A stretch of DNA of 64,000 nucleotides, taken from positions 40,395,872 through 40,459,871 of the forward strand of contig OX246741.1 in assembly GCA_945910005.1 (NCBI GenBank), in the 5' to 3' direction. The notes below the pieces were generated by a model. The model searched no databases and was not told where the DNA came from. It saw only the letters and a program-made list of their open reading frames with translations. This document shows positions 48,290 to 58,596 of this stretch, one piece after another. Position numbers and translations under genes: made by a program. The stretch is from Isoperla grammatica (lineage: Eukaryota > Arthropoda > Insecta > Plecoptera > Perlodidae). Within the stretch, counting starts at the first letter, position 1, and every line of letters begins with the position of its first letter.

Positions 48290-48530
48290 AAACACTTGTT
48301 GCAGTACAAGGTCAGTGTCCCAATACGTGATGTCATTGGTCAAGTGCGTCACAAGACGGGACGTGATTGGTAGGTTACGTATGAGCGGTGTTGCCAGATT
48401 GGGCAGGTGCAGCGCAGGCTCGGGGAGGCGGGACGCCGGCGCTCGATAGCCGAGTGACGCGACGGCCGGCGTCGGTTCAAGCGACGCCGTCTGTCGCAGT
48501 TCGTCCTCCGTGGAGGAAACACGGCCTTAC
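48290..48530. promoter_or_regulatory. GC/CpG-rich patch with CCAAT-type boxes (candidate promoter)
   Basis: Two ATTGG motifs (inverted CCAAT) occur at about 48,334 and 48,366, followed by a CpG-dense stretch GGGACGCCGGCGCTCG and GACGGCCGGCGTCGG at 48,428-48,475. It contrasts sharply with the AT-rich flanks. The open frames across it (48,147-48,449 and 48,388-48,621 plus) match nothing known. A CpG-rich promoter or first exon is possible; a GC-rich repeat fragment is equally so. Confidence 0.25.
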
Positions 48531-50275
48531 ACACACACACGCTCAACGCAATCGTTTGCTTAGCTCAAGATATGGCAACAATGTACACGTTTGTTGCTTT
48601 GCTATTGGAAGATCAATCTAAATAAAATAATTATTTTTTGTAATTATGCTTCTTTAATTTAAGTAATTCATCTAAAGAGACACATATTAACGACATTTAA
48701 AAAAATCGAAATCCAGGCTTGTTTTCACATAGTTTTCACATCATCCAAACGTTGCATTTCTCACAAACAAGTGTGACTCATTTGAAGGTAGGCCTACTAT
48801 GAAGTCCACAAATAAACAGCAAATAAATAATTACACCGTCTCTATTTAGAAAAGGTATTTATAAAGAAATATAAAAGAGATTTCATAATTTTATATCCGA
48901 CAATCTGTAGTCGTAATTTATGTAAATTGGATCATGCCGCTCATATCTAGTTAGTTTTATGACATTCAACATTCCAACTATAGTATAGTTATGTTTTCTT
49001 CAATCTAAGATAAAAATTATCATTTTAATGCAGGCACAAAATCTCTCCATCTATGAATAACTGTGTATGAAATTTGAGTAAAGAGCGCACTAAATGGTTT
49101 CATGCACTGACAGTGCGTTTACTATGTTGTGTTCGTGACAGTGCTTCGATTCATAATCGAACTAACACGATACAAGCTGTAACCACGTCCCCAAGAGAAG
49201 GTTGTTCTAGCTGATAAGTACCGTCACATATGACAAATAAGTTGCCTATAGACCCCTCTAACTTGACTGAAGTTCCTTCAAAACTCATTATTTTCCCTAC
49301 TCACTCACTTTGCCCACAATCTAAAAGTGGGTCTTACACGGGTAATTCCTGAGGTTGTCTGATGTTTGGAATGAAAATCATTAAAAAACAAAACACATCG
49401 AGATCGCATAGTGAGCAAGTTAGTATTGTTTCGTCTGTGACAGCCTGAGTAACCCCCAAACAATCCTTTCAAACAACTGTGTGAAACCAACTTTTGTTAA
49501 TTCCAAGGAAAAAACACTTTCAATTTCAATGCAATTACAGATCGAATACTTTCATTCCAAAACCATCCAATCGTGAAGAACTTCCAATTCCGTTCCCAAT
49601 GTCTTTGGTGAGAGACCAAAAACTTTTTTTCCATGATCCAATTGAATGTGTGAATTGGAATCGTCTAAGTCCGTGAGAAGTGACGTAGGTCCACGAAGCT
49701 ATCGCGCAAAAAGTGAGACCACAGAAGAAGATATCAAGTCGCAATGCATAGGTCGGTTAAATTGAGTTTGGAGGACAATGGTTCACTCATTGTGCAGTTG
49801 AATTGCACGGCTACTCTTACTGGGCAGTGAACCAGACAACTGTGTTTCCCACACCTTTCATCGCGAGATTCACGGCTATTGGCAACTGTGGGGTGAGACA
49901 CTGCAGGGTAGCCATCCAAACAAAACAAAAACGTTTTGTACTCGTACATAACTACTAGATTATTATCAATAATCGATAGATATCGATAATCACAACCCAA
50001 TATCGATTATTATCAATGACCATGTCAAATTGAAGAAATCAAAAGTTTTAGTACCACCATAAAAATCAAAGATTGATTATACAGTGATTTTACAAAAAAT
50101 GGTTTATTAAACTGTCTATATCATTATTATAAATCTTGCATACTATTACTATCGATAATCTATTATAAAGTCATATGAACAAAATCGATTATTGAACGAT
50201 ATGTCGATTATGAACGTTATAAACAATAATATGCAAATTATCAGAATGAGTGGTTATGGTCTGGTTTGTTGGTTA
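48531..50275. other. Intergenic sequence
   Basis: No gene recognised. The stretch 49,960-50,220 is rich in ATCGATTAT/TATCGATAAT palindromic words, giving dispersed short inverted repeats. Confidence 0.4.
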
Positions 50276-50430
50276 ACCCCTCATGTTTATGCAATATGGT
50301 TAATTGAGACAATGGGTGGATAAAGCATGACGTTGAAGATGCAGCTTTATGACACCATCGCTTTGGCAGAGACTTCAACCTAGAGTCCTCTAACGACCGC
50401 TGTCCGCTCTGAGTAAGTAACGCTGGTATT
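50276..50430 (-). mobile_element. Possible diverged SINE relative
   Basis: CCCCTCATGTTTATGCAATA at the left and CTCTAACGACCGCTGTCCGC then AACGCTGG at the right resemble, in order and orientation, the ends of the 25,283 element. Similarity is patchy, and the B box is reduced to CTTCAACCTAGAG. Confidence 0.3.
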
Positions 50431-51608
50431 GCTTAGCACACGCTCCGCACATTTAGTTGTGTTTCATAAACAAACGAAGGGTTAGGGGAATATAATAATA
50501 CGCCATAGAGGTCAAATTTATTGTGGTTTTAAAGCTCTTTTGAGATTTCGTATTAAAAATTTGAAACATTCGATTTCAAAAGGGTGTTTACACACTTTTA
50601 AGGTGTAGGGTAGTTCCGACGGATTATAATTCCACGCTGAATAGCGAAAGCATCTGCGTAGGTACTATAGTAGAGTTATGAGTCACATCTCACAGCCTTT
50701 CAGTCACTGTTTGATGTAAACATGAGCAAATATAAGAAGCCTCGAAAGACGATCTACTTACATATAAAATAAAATTATTAAAACGTAAACGATTTCTTAA
50801 TTCATCCTGAGCTCAAAGATTTTCGAAATTTGGAGCTTATTTACTAAAAAAACACAAATAATACCTTATGCCTGTGACGTCATTACGGACTTGTACGTGT
50901 TATTTACTTAAAGACGTGATGAAAGTAGGTAATCATCGCAGCCATTTATCTTTCAGTACAGCTTACTCGTTTTAGCCAGAATATCTCAACCTAAACGCCC
51001 ACCATTCATCTACACTAATAAGTAATGATTTGTTAGTCGACTCATTAGTCGCATTCCATTAAAATAACACGTTTAACTATTTAACATAAATCATGATACA
51101 GATACAAGAAACACCTTTTGGTGCAATATTAACATAAATACGGTTTTACACTGGAGTATGGCAGCACTAAAAAAGAACATTTCTTTAGTATTTTAGTCAA
51201 AGTTATGAAACGTATTTCGTCTGCTTTCATATTTTACCTCACACATTTCATTAAACGTTCAACACAGTTTTTATAAGTGATGTAATGTCGATTATCAAAT
51301 AAATGAAGGTTGTTGCTCATTGAACAGCATTTTGAATCAACGACGGTAAACATAAATTTCTTTCATTTTGCCTGGATTTAGACATGTCCAAAATATAAAT
51401 TGTATAAAAACTACGGACTGATCACTGATAAGTGATTCAATAATAATAAAAAAAAAAAATAATAATAATAAGAGCAATTATGTTTTATGAATTTTCTCTA
51501 GGAATAAAGAAAAACGCAACTTTATGAAGTAAAATACAGAAAATGAAAATGTCAAATCCATTTAGGCCTAGGCCTACACATTAAATATGTTTATATGTTC
51601 CCCACGAA
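50431..51608. other. AT-rich intergenic sequence
   Basis: Nothing recognised up to the assembly gap. A poly(A)/(AAT)n stretch lies at 51,440-51,472. Confidence 0.5.
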
Positions 51609-51808
51609 NNNNNNNNNNNNNNNNNNNNNNNNNNNNNNNNNNNNNNNNNNNNNNNNNNNNNNNNNNNNNNNNNNNNNNNNNNNNNNNNNNNNNNNNNNNN
51701 NNNNNNNNNNNNNNNNNNNNNNNNNNNNNNNNNNNNNNNNNNNNNNNNNNNNNNNNNNNNNNNNNNNNNNNNNNNNNNNNNNNNNNNNNNNNNNNNNNNN
51801 NNNNNNNN
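51609..51808. other. Assembly gap, 200 N
   Basis: Exactly 200 N. The right edge lies inside a tandem array, so the gap probably stands for unresolved repeat copies of unknown true length. Confidence 0.99.
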
Positions 51809-51954
51809 TCTCGCATACTCGCGCGCTTTCTCGTACAATGCGATACTTTCCCAACCATCTCGCATACTCGCGCGCTTTCTCGAAAAATACGATACTTTCC
51901 CAACCATCTCGCAAACTCGCGCGCTTTCTCGTAAAATGCGATACTTTCCATCTC
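51809..51954. repeat. 49-bp repeat bordering the gap, about 3 copies
   Basis: The unit is TCTCGCATACTCGCGCGCTT, then TCTCGTACAATGCGATACTT, then TCCCAACCA. The third copy ends at the CATCTCAACATG boundary. It is CpG-rich (CTCGCGCGC) and unrelated to the other 49-bp array at 15,039. Confidence 0.93.
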
Positions 51955-52147
51955 AACATGTTTTGTTATTGACATTCCTCCGCTTTCAATATATCATTTT
52001 TTGTACGTTGTACTTCACATTTACGTTTACAATGTACTGCTAACTTGCACATACTCAAAAACAAAAACTTTTAAAAGTGTCTCTGCCTAGTTTTGAAATA
52101 CTAATTTCAAAAAGACTTAATTTAAGTATTGACCTGAAAATACAAAA

Positions 52148-52418
52148 GTGACAAGAAGAGAAGAGAAGAGAAGAGAGAAGAGAGAAGAGAGAAGAGAGAA
52201 GAGAGAAGAGAGAAGAGAGAAGAGAGAAGAGAGAAGAGAGAAGAGAGAAGAGAGAAGAGAGAAGAGAGAAGAGAGAAGAGAGAAGAGAGAAGAGAGAAGA
52301 GAGAAGAGAGAAGAGAGAAGAGAGAAGAGAGAAGAGAGAAGAGAGAAGAGAGAAGAGAGAAGAGAGAAGGGAGCAAGAGAAGAGCAGAGCAGAGCAGAGC
52401 AGAGCAGAGAAGAGCTTG
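52148..52418. repeat. 7-bp purine microsatellite (AAGAGAG)n plus (AGAGC)n
   Basis: A strand-pure purine run of AAGAGAG units (about 52,165-52,370) is followed by AGAGC pentamers at 52,380-52,412. Plus-strand frames read (REKREER)n and minus-strand frames read (SLFSLLS)n; these are artefacts of composition. Confidence 0.97.
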
Positions 52419-52687
52419 TGCATGCACGATGATTGCCGCGCCCAGTGTCATGGAGCCGCAGTCAAGTGACAACGTATCACCGTAATGGCGACCGTGTACC
52501 ATACGCAGGTACATCAGCAATTACGTGAATGCATTGCTATGTGGTCACACCTTCCGTACGAGCAATTGATGAGCGCACAAACACGCATCAGATCGCGAGG
52601 GGAGATTCTTTAGAGATGCAGTCTTTGCATTGGCTAATTATTTGCCAGCCATGGTACTTTATTAGACAGCGTAGTTGGATCACCACT

Positions 52688-52830
52688 CTAAAGTCGTTCC
52701 ACAGCAACCTTATGACTGCTGACGTCATAGATGAGTGGAGCATTGGCCAACCAAATGCACATATTTGAAAAAGCTACCCGCTGATTGGCTCCGACTAACT
52801 CATTTAGGACGTCAGTATTCATAAGGTATT
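52688..52830. mobile_element. MITE with 31-36-bp imperfect TIRs
   Basis: The left arm (CAACCTTATGACTGCTGACG then TCATAGATGAGT, 52,704-52,735) is the inverse of the right arm (ACTCATTTAGGACGTCAGTA then TTCATAAGGT, about 52,797-52,828). The core contains ACCCGCTGATTGG. A truncated relative is at 34,952-35,055. Both arms carry the CRE-like core GACGTCA. Confidence 0.8.
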
Positions 52831-52911
52831 AGAGAGCCAATCAGCTCTTTATCAGCTCTTTAGTGGTTCCACACTAGAATGTGGAACCACTTTAGTTAGC
52901 TGCTCTCTAAT
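52827..52911. mobile_element. 85-bp hairpin element
   Basis: TATTAGAGAGC at the left pairs with GCTCTCTAATA at the right. The inner arms GTGGTTCCACA and TGTGGAACCAC are perfect around CTAGAA. Between them a duplicated ATCAGCTCTTT makes the left arm longer. It overlaps the end of the preceding MITE by a few bases, so one may have inserted beside the other. Confidence 0.75.
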
Positions 52912-52935
52912 AAATACATAAATTTGTATTTATTG

Positions 52936-53015
52936 TCTACCCACTCAGTTACAAGAACTGATTTTCATTGGGAGATATCATTTATTATGTGCTATTATAT
53001 GCTATAAATATAGCA
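52936..53015 (-). mobile_element. Fragment of the CACTCAG SINE family
   Basis: GTCTACCCACTCAGTTACAA and CTGATTTTCATTGGGAGA match the 3' part of the 37,272 copy. The GCTCCAAAG word also occurs in the 23,484 copy. Confidence 0.6.
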
Positions 53016-55054
53016 GCTCCAAAGCAGAAACAACCCACCCACTAGACCTTAATATTTACATGAATGAATGCGATTGTGTGTATCTATCTTTATTAGAAAT
53101 AATTCTGCTGTACCTATTATATAATATGCAATTAGCTTACATGGTTCACTGTTTGGCTATTTTAAAGCATTTTAATCAACAAAAATCGTGAGTTCCGCAA
53201 TGAAGGTCGACATGGCTTAAGTATGCGCTTGCAATTTAAACAAGCGTCGTAGTGTGTACAAATAAACCACTCATCCTTCTTCTTCTTCTTTTCCGTCCAC
53301 CACAACAACAACAATATCGATTGCGTGTGGTCTTCTGCAGCGAATGTCAACTACACCCATGGTTTTCGCGAGTAACAATATAGCACTATCTGATTTATCC
53401 ACTCAACTTGTCCATATTGCAACATTATCTTATCACCCGGCGTGTTCGCTATTAGTTAGCCGGCTCCGTGGGTGGTCGATGTGTCCGTGTCAGTGTTTAC
53501 ACGGGGGTGATGGACGCCGGCCATTACGGTGCACCGATACTTGGACGGCGATTACACGACACTACACTGCGAGGGAGGGGTTTACACGCGTTGCTGTGGT
53601 AAACAATACCACCCCGACATTCGTACAATGCGGTCACTTTGAAATATTTCAGTGTATCAATATTTAGAATGTCGTCGCAGTGGCTGTATTTGTTTCGTAT
53701 ATGATTCAATGATGATGATTTTTGTTGCTTTTCTTTAAACATTGCAATCATGCTATTTGAGACGATGAAGGGCGATTGATGATGATGAAGGACAGTTACA
53801 AGTCGTTTATCTCTACTCGCCTGTGGCTGTGTCTAGTCAGCATTAGCTTTTTCACATAACTACTATCTCCCATCTTTCTACAAAAATGTGAGTACACTTC
53901 CTATTGTCTATCTATCTAGTATCCAGTGTTTATGAATGACGTATCGAATATGCCCAGCCTTGTCGTGCGGTCAATGCTCATGTCAGGCGGCGATTAGAAC
54001 AAGTTACAAGTTAGTTCGTGTCCTGTCCGCACGGGCGCTCGCTCAATAAACACTGTCGAGTGTCGAACACTTGAACGTACGACACCGACACGCATGTGAT
54101 GCACGCTCATGCGCTGCTGTCTGTTGTGGTAGGTTTCAATGGGTCAGTCAGGGGAGGGCAGACTGGTCTTCTTGGGTTTTCTTTTACACTCTCTTTCTAT
54201 TGACATAAACCTCTCCCCTACCTTGCTCCTCTCGATCCTCCCCCATTCCCCATCCTCTTTCATTTTTCCTTTATCCGCCTTCCCCTTCCTATATTATTAT
54301 TTTTCTATTTCTTATCATTAAAATTCGCGATGCGTTGAGGAATATTAACAATCAAATATTAAACTGTAAATATTAATTGAATTTGAAAAGGATGTTCTTT
54401 GGACAATACAAATAAATATAATATTATACCTACTTCTTTCACTAAAATTCCCCCTGTTCTTGTATTGTCATTAAATTATACCACGATAATACAACAAGCA
54501 TTAAATATTTTAAGTTGTAACAACTTATTGTTCTAAAACAACATCATTCTAAACCATTGTTATCACGCAAATAAGGATTTCAACTTAGAAATATCGAATT
54601 AATTTACTCTTCACCTCCAAAATTAGTCAAATCTTAATACAACACACATAATTTAATATTACTCGTACTGTTTGTCGAGATGCAAAGGAGTTGAACATAT
54701 CAAGCTGTAAGGTTGTGTTGCAAAAAGACAACCGCACCATCCCGATTAATCTCAGTCCGTTGTCATCTAAAGAAAGAAGGCCCGACAACCGTTGAAGTTC
54801 AGTAAAGAAAGCCTTCATAGCCCCTTGTTAATTAAGACGCTGTAATGTGTCTGGCGAGAGCTCTGCACTGTCATTAACACGACCGTAACTTGTTTTACTG
54901 CTGAACGCGGCCCCCACCCCCCACCCCCTCCCCCTCCCCTGTAATTCATAATAACAACAATAACTGCAAGCGCTGATACTGCACTAGACCGCAGCGCGTA
55001 GACCGCACACGAGGGGGCAACTGATGCCGAGACACCTCAGATATTATCAGCAAA
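53016..55054. other. Intergenic sequence
   Basis: No gene recognised. It contains (CTT)n at 53,276-53,290, a moderately GC-rich segment at 53,430-53,600, a pyrimidine-rich stretch at 54,185-54,300 and a C-rich stretch at 54,910-54,940. Confidence 0.4.
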
Positions 55055-55238
55055 TATATTGTGAAAGCGGTAGGACACGAGACTCTAATCCGGGAGGTCG
55101 CGGTTCAATTCCGGCCACCGGCTATCTTGACTGAAGGGTTTCTCCGGGGTTTTCGTGAGTCGGAAAGGCGAATGCTGGGATTGTGTCCTACTGCCCTCGG
55201 ACATTCCTTGCCAACTATCCAAACACCCTTAGTCACCT
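55055..55238 (+). mobile_element. tRNA-derived SINE (third family), interrupted at the 3' side
   Basis: GCGGTAGGACACGAGACTCT (A-box side) and TCGCGGTTCAATTCCGGCC (B box GGTTCAATTCC at about 55,103) have tRNA-like spacing. They are followed by a body with TTCTCCGGGGTTTTCGTGAG and GGCGAATGCTGGGAT. The body stops at 55,238, where a TIR element begins. It is not a working tRNA gene because an acceptor stem is lacking. Confidence 0.7.
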
Positions 55239-55347
55239 GGGCCCTCATTCCGGTTGCATGGTTGCAACTTGCGCCCGGGTTACGGAATAGGGGGCGCAAC
55301 TTTACGACCGGCTACAACCGCCTAAATCTGTTCTGGAATGAGGGTCC
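55239..55347. mobile_element. Small TIR element (MITE), 109 bp
   Basis: GGGCCCTCATTCC at the left is the inverse of GGAATGAGGGTCC at the right. A possible 3-bp duplication CTG flanks it. The internal GTTGCAACTTGCGCCC and GGGGGCGCAAC form a second inverted pair. The termini resemble those of the 40,546 element (GGGGTCCTATT), so the two may share a superfamily. Confidence 0.7.
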
Positions 55348-56603
55348 TGAAGAAGGAAGCATCAGGTAAAGCTGGTGTGCACCTACAATTGATACTTCTA
55401 TTGTATTATTGTGTTTGTATAATTCTTTTAGTGTTATCAATCCGAGAATTGTTTGAAATATACATGGCCATTCTTTCCTCTAACTTATCATTATAATGGA
55501 TATTCTAGATCATCAGTTCCACGTATTCCAATCTTCGTATGCCTTACTACTTATTATTTACGATTGTTATATAAGTACGAAATATGTTTTAAATGTAAAC
55601 TAAATTAATTGGTAACATCAGGTTTTACTAAAATGTTTTCAAAATATGAAGTATAATCTAACCGAATATATCTAACCGGTGAAATTATAAATTTTTAGTA
55701 CAAAAATGTAATATTTGAAAACAATAGTTTGATTAGGTCTAAATTTATTATTAATGTTTCTAAATCATGTTAAGTGAAATGATTTGTTCCTTATTGTGTT
55801 GGTCGTTGCCACATTTCTTTATTATAATTATCTTATATGTATCTTCGGTTTGTTTCAAGTGTCCCAGGAGAAATAATAAACAATAACCAGTTGATATCAC
55901 ATCACAGCGAAGCAGTTCTTATGTCTCCTACTCCATGATCCGAAGGTAGTTAACGAAGTGAGTGACATTACTAATATAGTAACGACAACCAACTCACAAG
56001 AAACGGGAACTTTATTACTCCAACACAATCCAGTCTACACAGACATTCAATTATTCGACACGTATTACATGCGTCGTAAAGTCTCTGCGTCATGCGTCAT
56101 GCGTCAGAACGTGCTCGCGCCGCGTGGGTGTCAAAGAAAAACAAAAAGCGAGTCACCAACCAAGTCAAAATTAAACACTTTTACTGTTTTCGTTTCTCGG
56201 CATGGGAATTGGAGTTTTGAATTCCGAGAGAAAATAAAACAACATAAAAATGGAGGTGGTGCACAGTAAAAATGTCATTAAACTCCGAAATGATCACGAA
56301 CTGGCAATAATTTACACCGTGAACCCACGCCCAAGTGGTCCTGTACTCATATTGCGCATTCCCTCGCTACCTGCACGATAAACTAAAACCCCATTTCATT
56401 ATTTTCTTCGGTTATTAATTCTTCAACAATCCACAATGAACATATAATTACTCTCCAGAATTTGTTTTTGAAATTACGTAGTGACCCCTAGAGAGAGAGA
56501 GAGGGTTTCGTTAAAATCCCCCGAAGTGGCAAAAAGTATAATTACTTTTCCTAACATTGTTAATCCCTCCTTGCAGGCTGTTATTACGGTGTGAGAGAGA
56601 GCA

Positions 56604-56607
<4 letters not shown>
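55348..56607. other. AT-rich intergenic sequence with one unrecognised ORF
   Basis: A 103-codon plus-strand frame (55,958-56,269) has balanced composition (QETGTLLLQHNPVYTDIQLF early on) but no domain I recognise. It has no supporting context and could be an exon or chance. Confidence 0.35.

Positions 56608-56668
<61 letters not shown>
56608..56668. repeat. (GA)n microsatellite
   Basis: A nearly pure GA dinucleotide run. A shorter run is at 56,490-56,504. Confidence 0.97.
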
Positions 56669-56669
<1 letters not shown>

Positions 56670-56968
56670 GGGCTGCTCGAGCAAGTGTATGCATATGAGG
56701 CGATGACTGTTTTCCCACGGTGGGTTGCTGGCTAATACGTCACCAGGGTCAGCGTGGGTTGACCTCGGACCCCGATAGGCCCGCCCTCCAGCGGCAGGAC
56801 TAGGGACCAACGCCTTGAGCCCGGCCAACAACCGGCCTTGTCGGGGGGAGGGGGGCAGCACCCTTGACCCCCTGACTACCTAAGAGGTAGCTGGTCCCAC
56901 TGTGCAGGGGCTAACACCAACCCTTATGACTCTAGGCGCTCAGCCCCCCCCCCCCCCCCTACCTTGAA
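56669..56968. other. GC-rich spacer with a C16 tract
   Basis: No gene recognised. The segment 56,700-56,940 is GC-rich (GGCCCGCCCTCCAGCGGCAG) and ends in C16 at 56,944-56,959, directly before the 29-bp array. Confidence 0.5.
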
Positions 56969-57780
56969 GTCTGGCCTAATGAATGAACCACCTCGCTGTC
57001 TGGCCTAATGAATGAACCACCTCGATGTCTGGCCTAATGAATGAACCACCTCGCTGTCTGGCCTAATGAATGAACCACCTCACTGTCTGGCCTAATGAAT
57101 GAACCACCTGGCTGTCTGGCCTAATGAATGAACCACCTCACTGTCTGGCCTAATGAATGAACCACCTTGCTGTCTGGCCTAATGAATGAACCACCTCGCT
57201 GTCTGGCCTAATGAATGAACCACCTCGCTGTCTGGCCTAATGAATGAACCACCTCGCTGTCTGGCCTAATGAATGAACCACCTCGCTGTCTGGCCTAATG
57301 AATGAACCACCTTGCTGTCTGGCCTAATGAATGAACCACCTCGCTGTCTGGCCTAATGAATGAACCACCTCGCTGTCTGGCCTAATGAATGAACCACCTC
57401 GCTGTCTGGCCTAATGAATGAACCACCTCGCTGTCTGGCCTAATGAATGAACCACCTGGCTGTCTGGCCTAATGAATGAACCACCTGGCTGTCTGGCCTA
57501 ATGAATGAACCACCTCGCTGTCTGGCCTAATGAATGAACCACCTCGCTGTCTGGCCTAATGAATGAACCACCTCGCTGTCTGGCCTAATGAATGAACCAC
57601 CTCGCTGTCTGGCCTAATGAATGAACCACCTCGCTGTCTGGCCTAATGAATGAACCACCTCGCTGTCTGGCCTAATGAATGAACCACCTGGCTGTCTGGC
57701 CTAATGAATGAACCACCTAGCTGTCTGGCCTAATGAATGAACCACCTCGCTGTCTGGCCTAATGAATGAACCACCTGGCT
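56969..57780. repeat. 29-bp minisatellite, 28 copies
   Basis: The length is 812 bp, exactly 28 x 29. The unit is GTCTGGCCTAATGAATGAAC then CACCTCGCT. Only the last few bases vary (CTCGCT, CTCACT, CTGGCT, CTTGCT, CTAGCT, CTCGATG); the remaining 23 or so bases appear constant in every copy. An in-frame TGA rules out a long frame. Confidence 0.98.
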
Positions 57781-58426
57781 AGGCTACATATGATTGTTCT
57801 CAGCCTTACAACACATCGTCCATCAACCCGTGTTTTGTTTTTGTTGCGTTACCTAATTACCGATTGTTCCGTAACACTCCGCTCCTCCGGGCTAGTTTTC
57901 GGACATGCCCGTGTGTATTTAATGGTGTGGACTGTAGTACGATGACCACACGCTATGCTGGGAATATAAGTGCTTTGTCAAGTGTGAGGTGTTCGCTAAG
58001 GGCTTTGACTAATTATTATAAAGGAGGACAATAAAACGAAACTGAACAATTTACTATGAAATAATTGGAAACTACTGAACAAAGTAAAATAGAAGAACGT
58101 AACACAACAACGAAACCAACTATTATAGGGAAGGGATGATGAACAAAAACTTTGATCGGGAATAATTTCTTGCTATAAATCGGTGTGAGGAGTTATTATA
58201 TTGCCCACATGCATTCAAGGTGGTGTTATGAACTACAGAACAAATGTTGGTTTTACTTCAAGAAAAGCTTTTACAGTTTATTTGTTTGTATTTAGATTAT
58301 ATACAAACGAACCGTGGGGGGGGGGGGGTCAAACATGCATTCGTTTATGTTATTATTAGAAAATAACTGTTGAACAGGAAACTTGTGTCTGAGTGGTTAA
58401 CCGATACCCACATTACACGGTTTGCA
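57781..58426. other. Unique intergenic sequence
   Basis: No gene recognised. A G13 tract lies at 58,316-58,328. Confidence 0.5.
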
Positions 58427-58596
58427 GCCTGTATTACACGGTCAAACTTTTTCATCCAACTCCTTGAATTCTAGGACAAAAGCGCATCGAAACAGTCAGT
58501 ATGTAGTCAAATACAACAATAGGAATTATTTATTGATGCGCTTTTGTTCTTGAATTCAAGGAGTTGGATGAAAAAGTTTGACCGTGTAATACAGGC
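58427..58596. mobile_element. Near-perfect 62-bp inverted repeat hairpin
   Basis: The left arm 58,427-58,488 and right arm 58,535-58,596 are each 62 bp and differ at two positions. They start GCCTGTATTACACGGTCAAA and end AAAAGCGCATC. The 46-nt loop is AT-rich and unique. The word ATTACACGGT also occurs just left of the element (58,412). A recent foldback/MITE insertion is likely; the low divergence implies youth or gene conversion between arms. Confidence 0.9.

Noticed and set aside
51574..51975. Open frames of 108-133 codons across 51.6-51.97 kb
   Set aside because: Most of their length is the 200-N gap, so they are not real.
52055..52520. Repetitive (SLFSLLS)n or (REKREER)n protein
   Set aside because: Composition artefact of the AAGAGAG microsatellite on both strands.
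55061..55125. Functional tRNA gene
   Set aside because: A- and B-box-like sequences are present, but no acceptor stem pairs and a SINE body follows.
56969..57780. CRISPR-like array (29-bp regularly spaced repeat)
   Set aside because: The 29-bp units are contiguous with no unique spacers, and the genome is eukaryotic in character.
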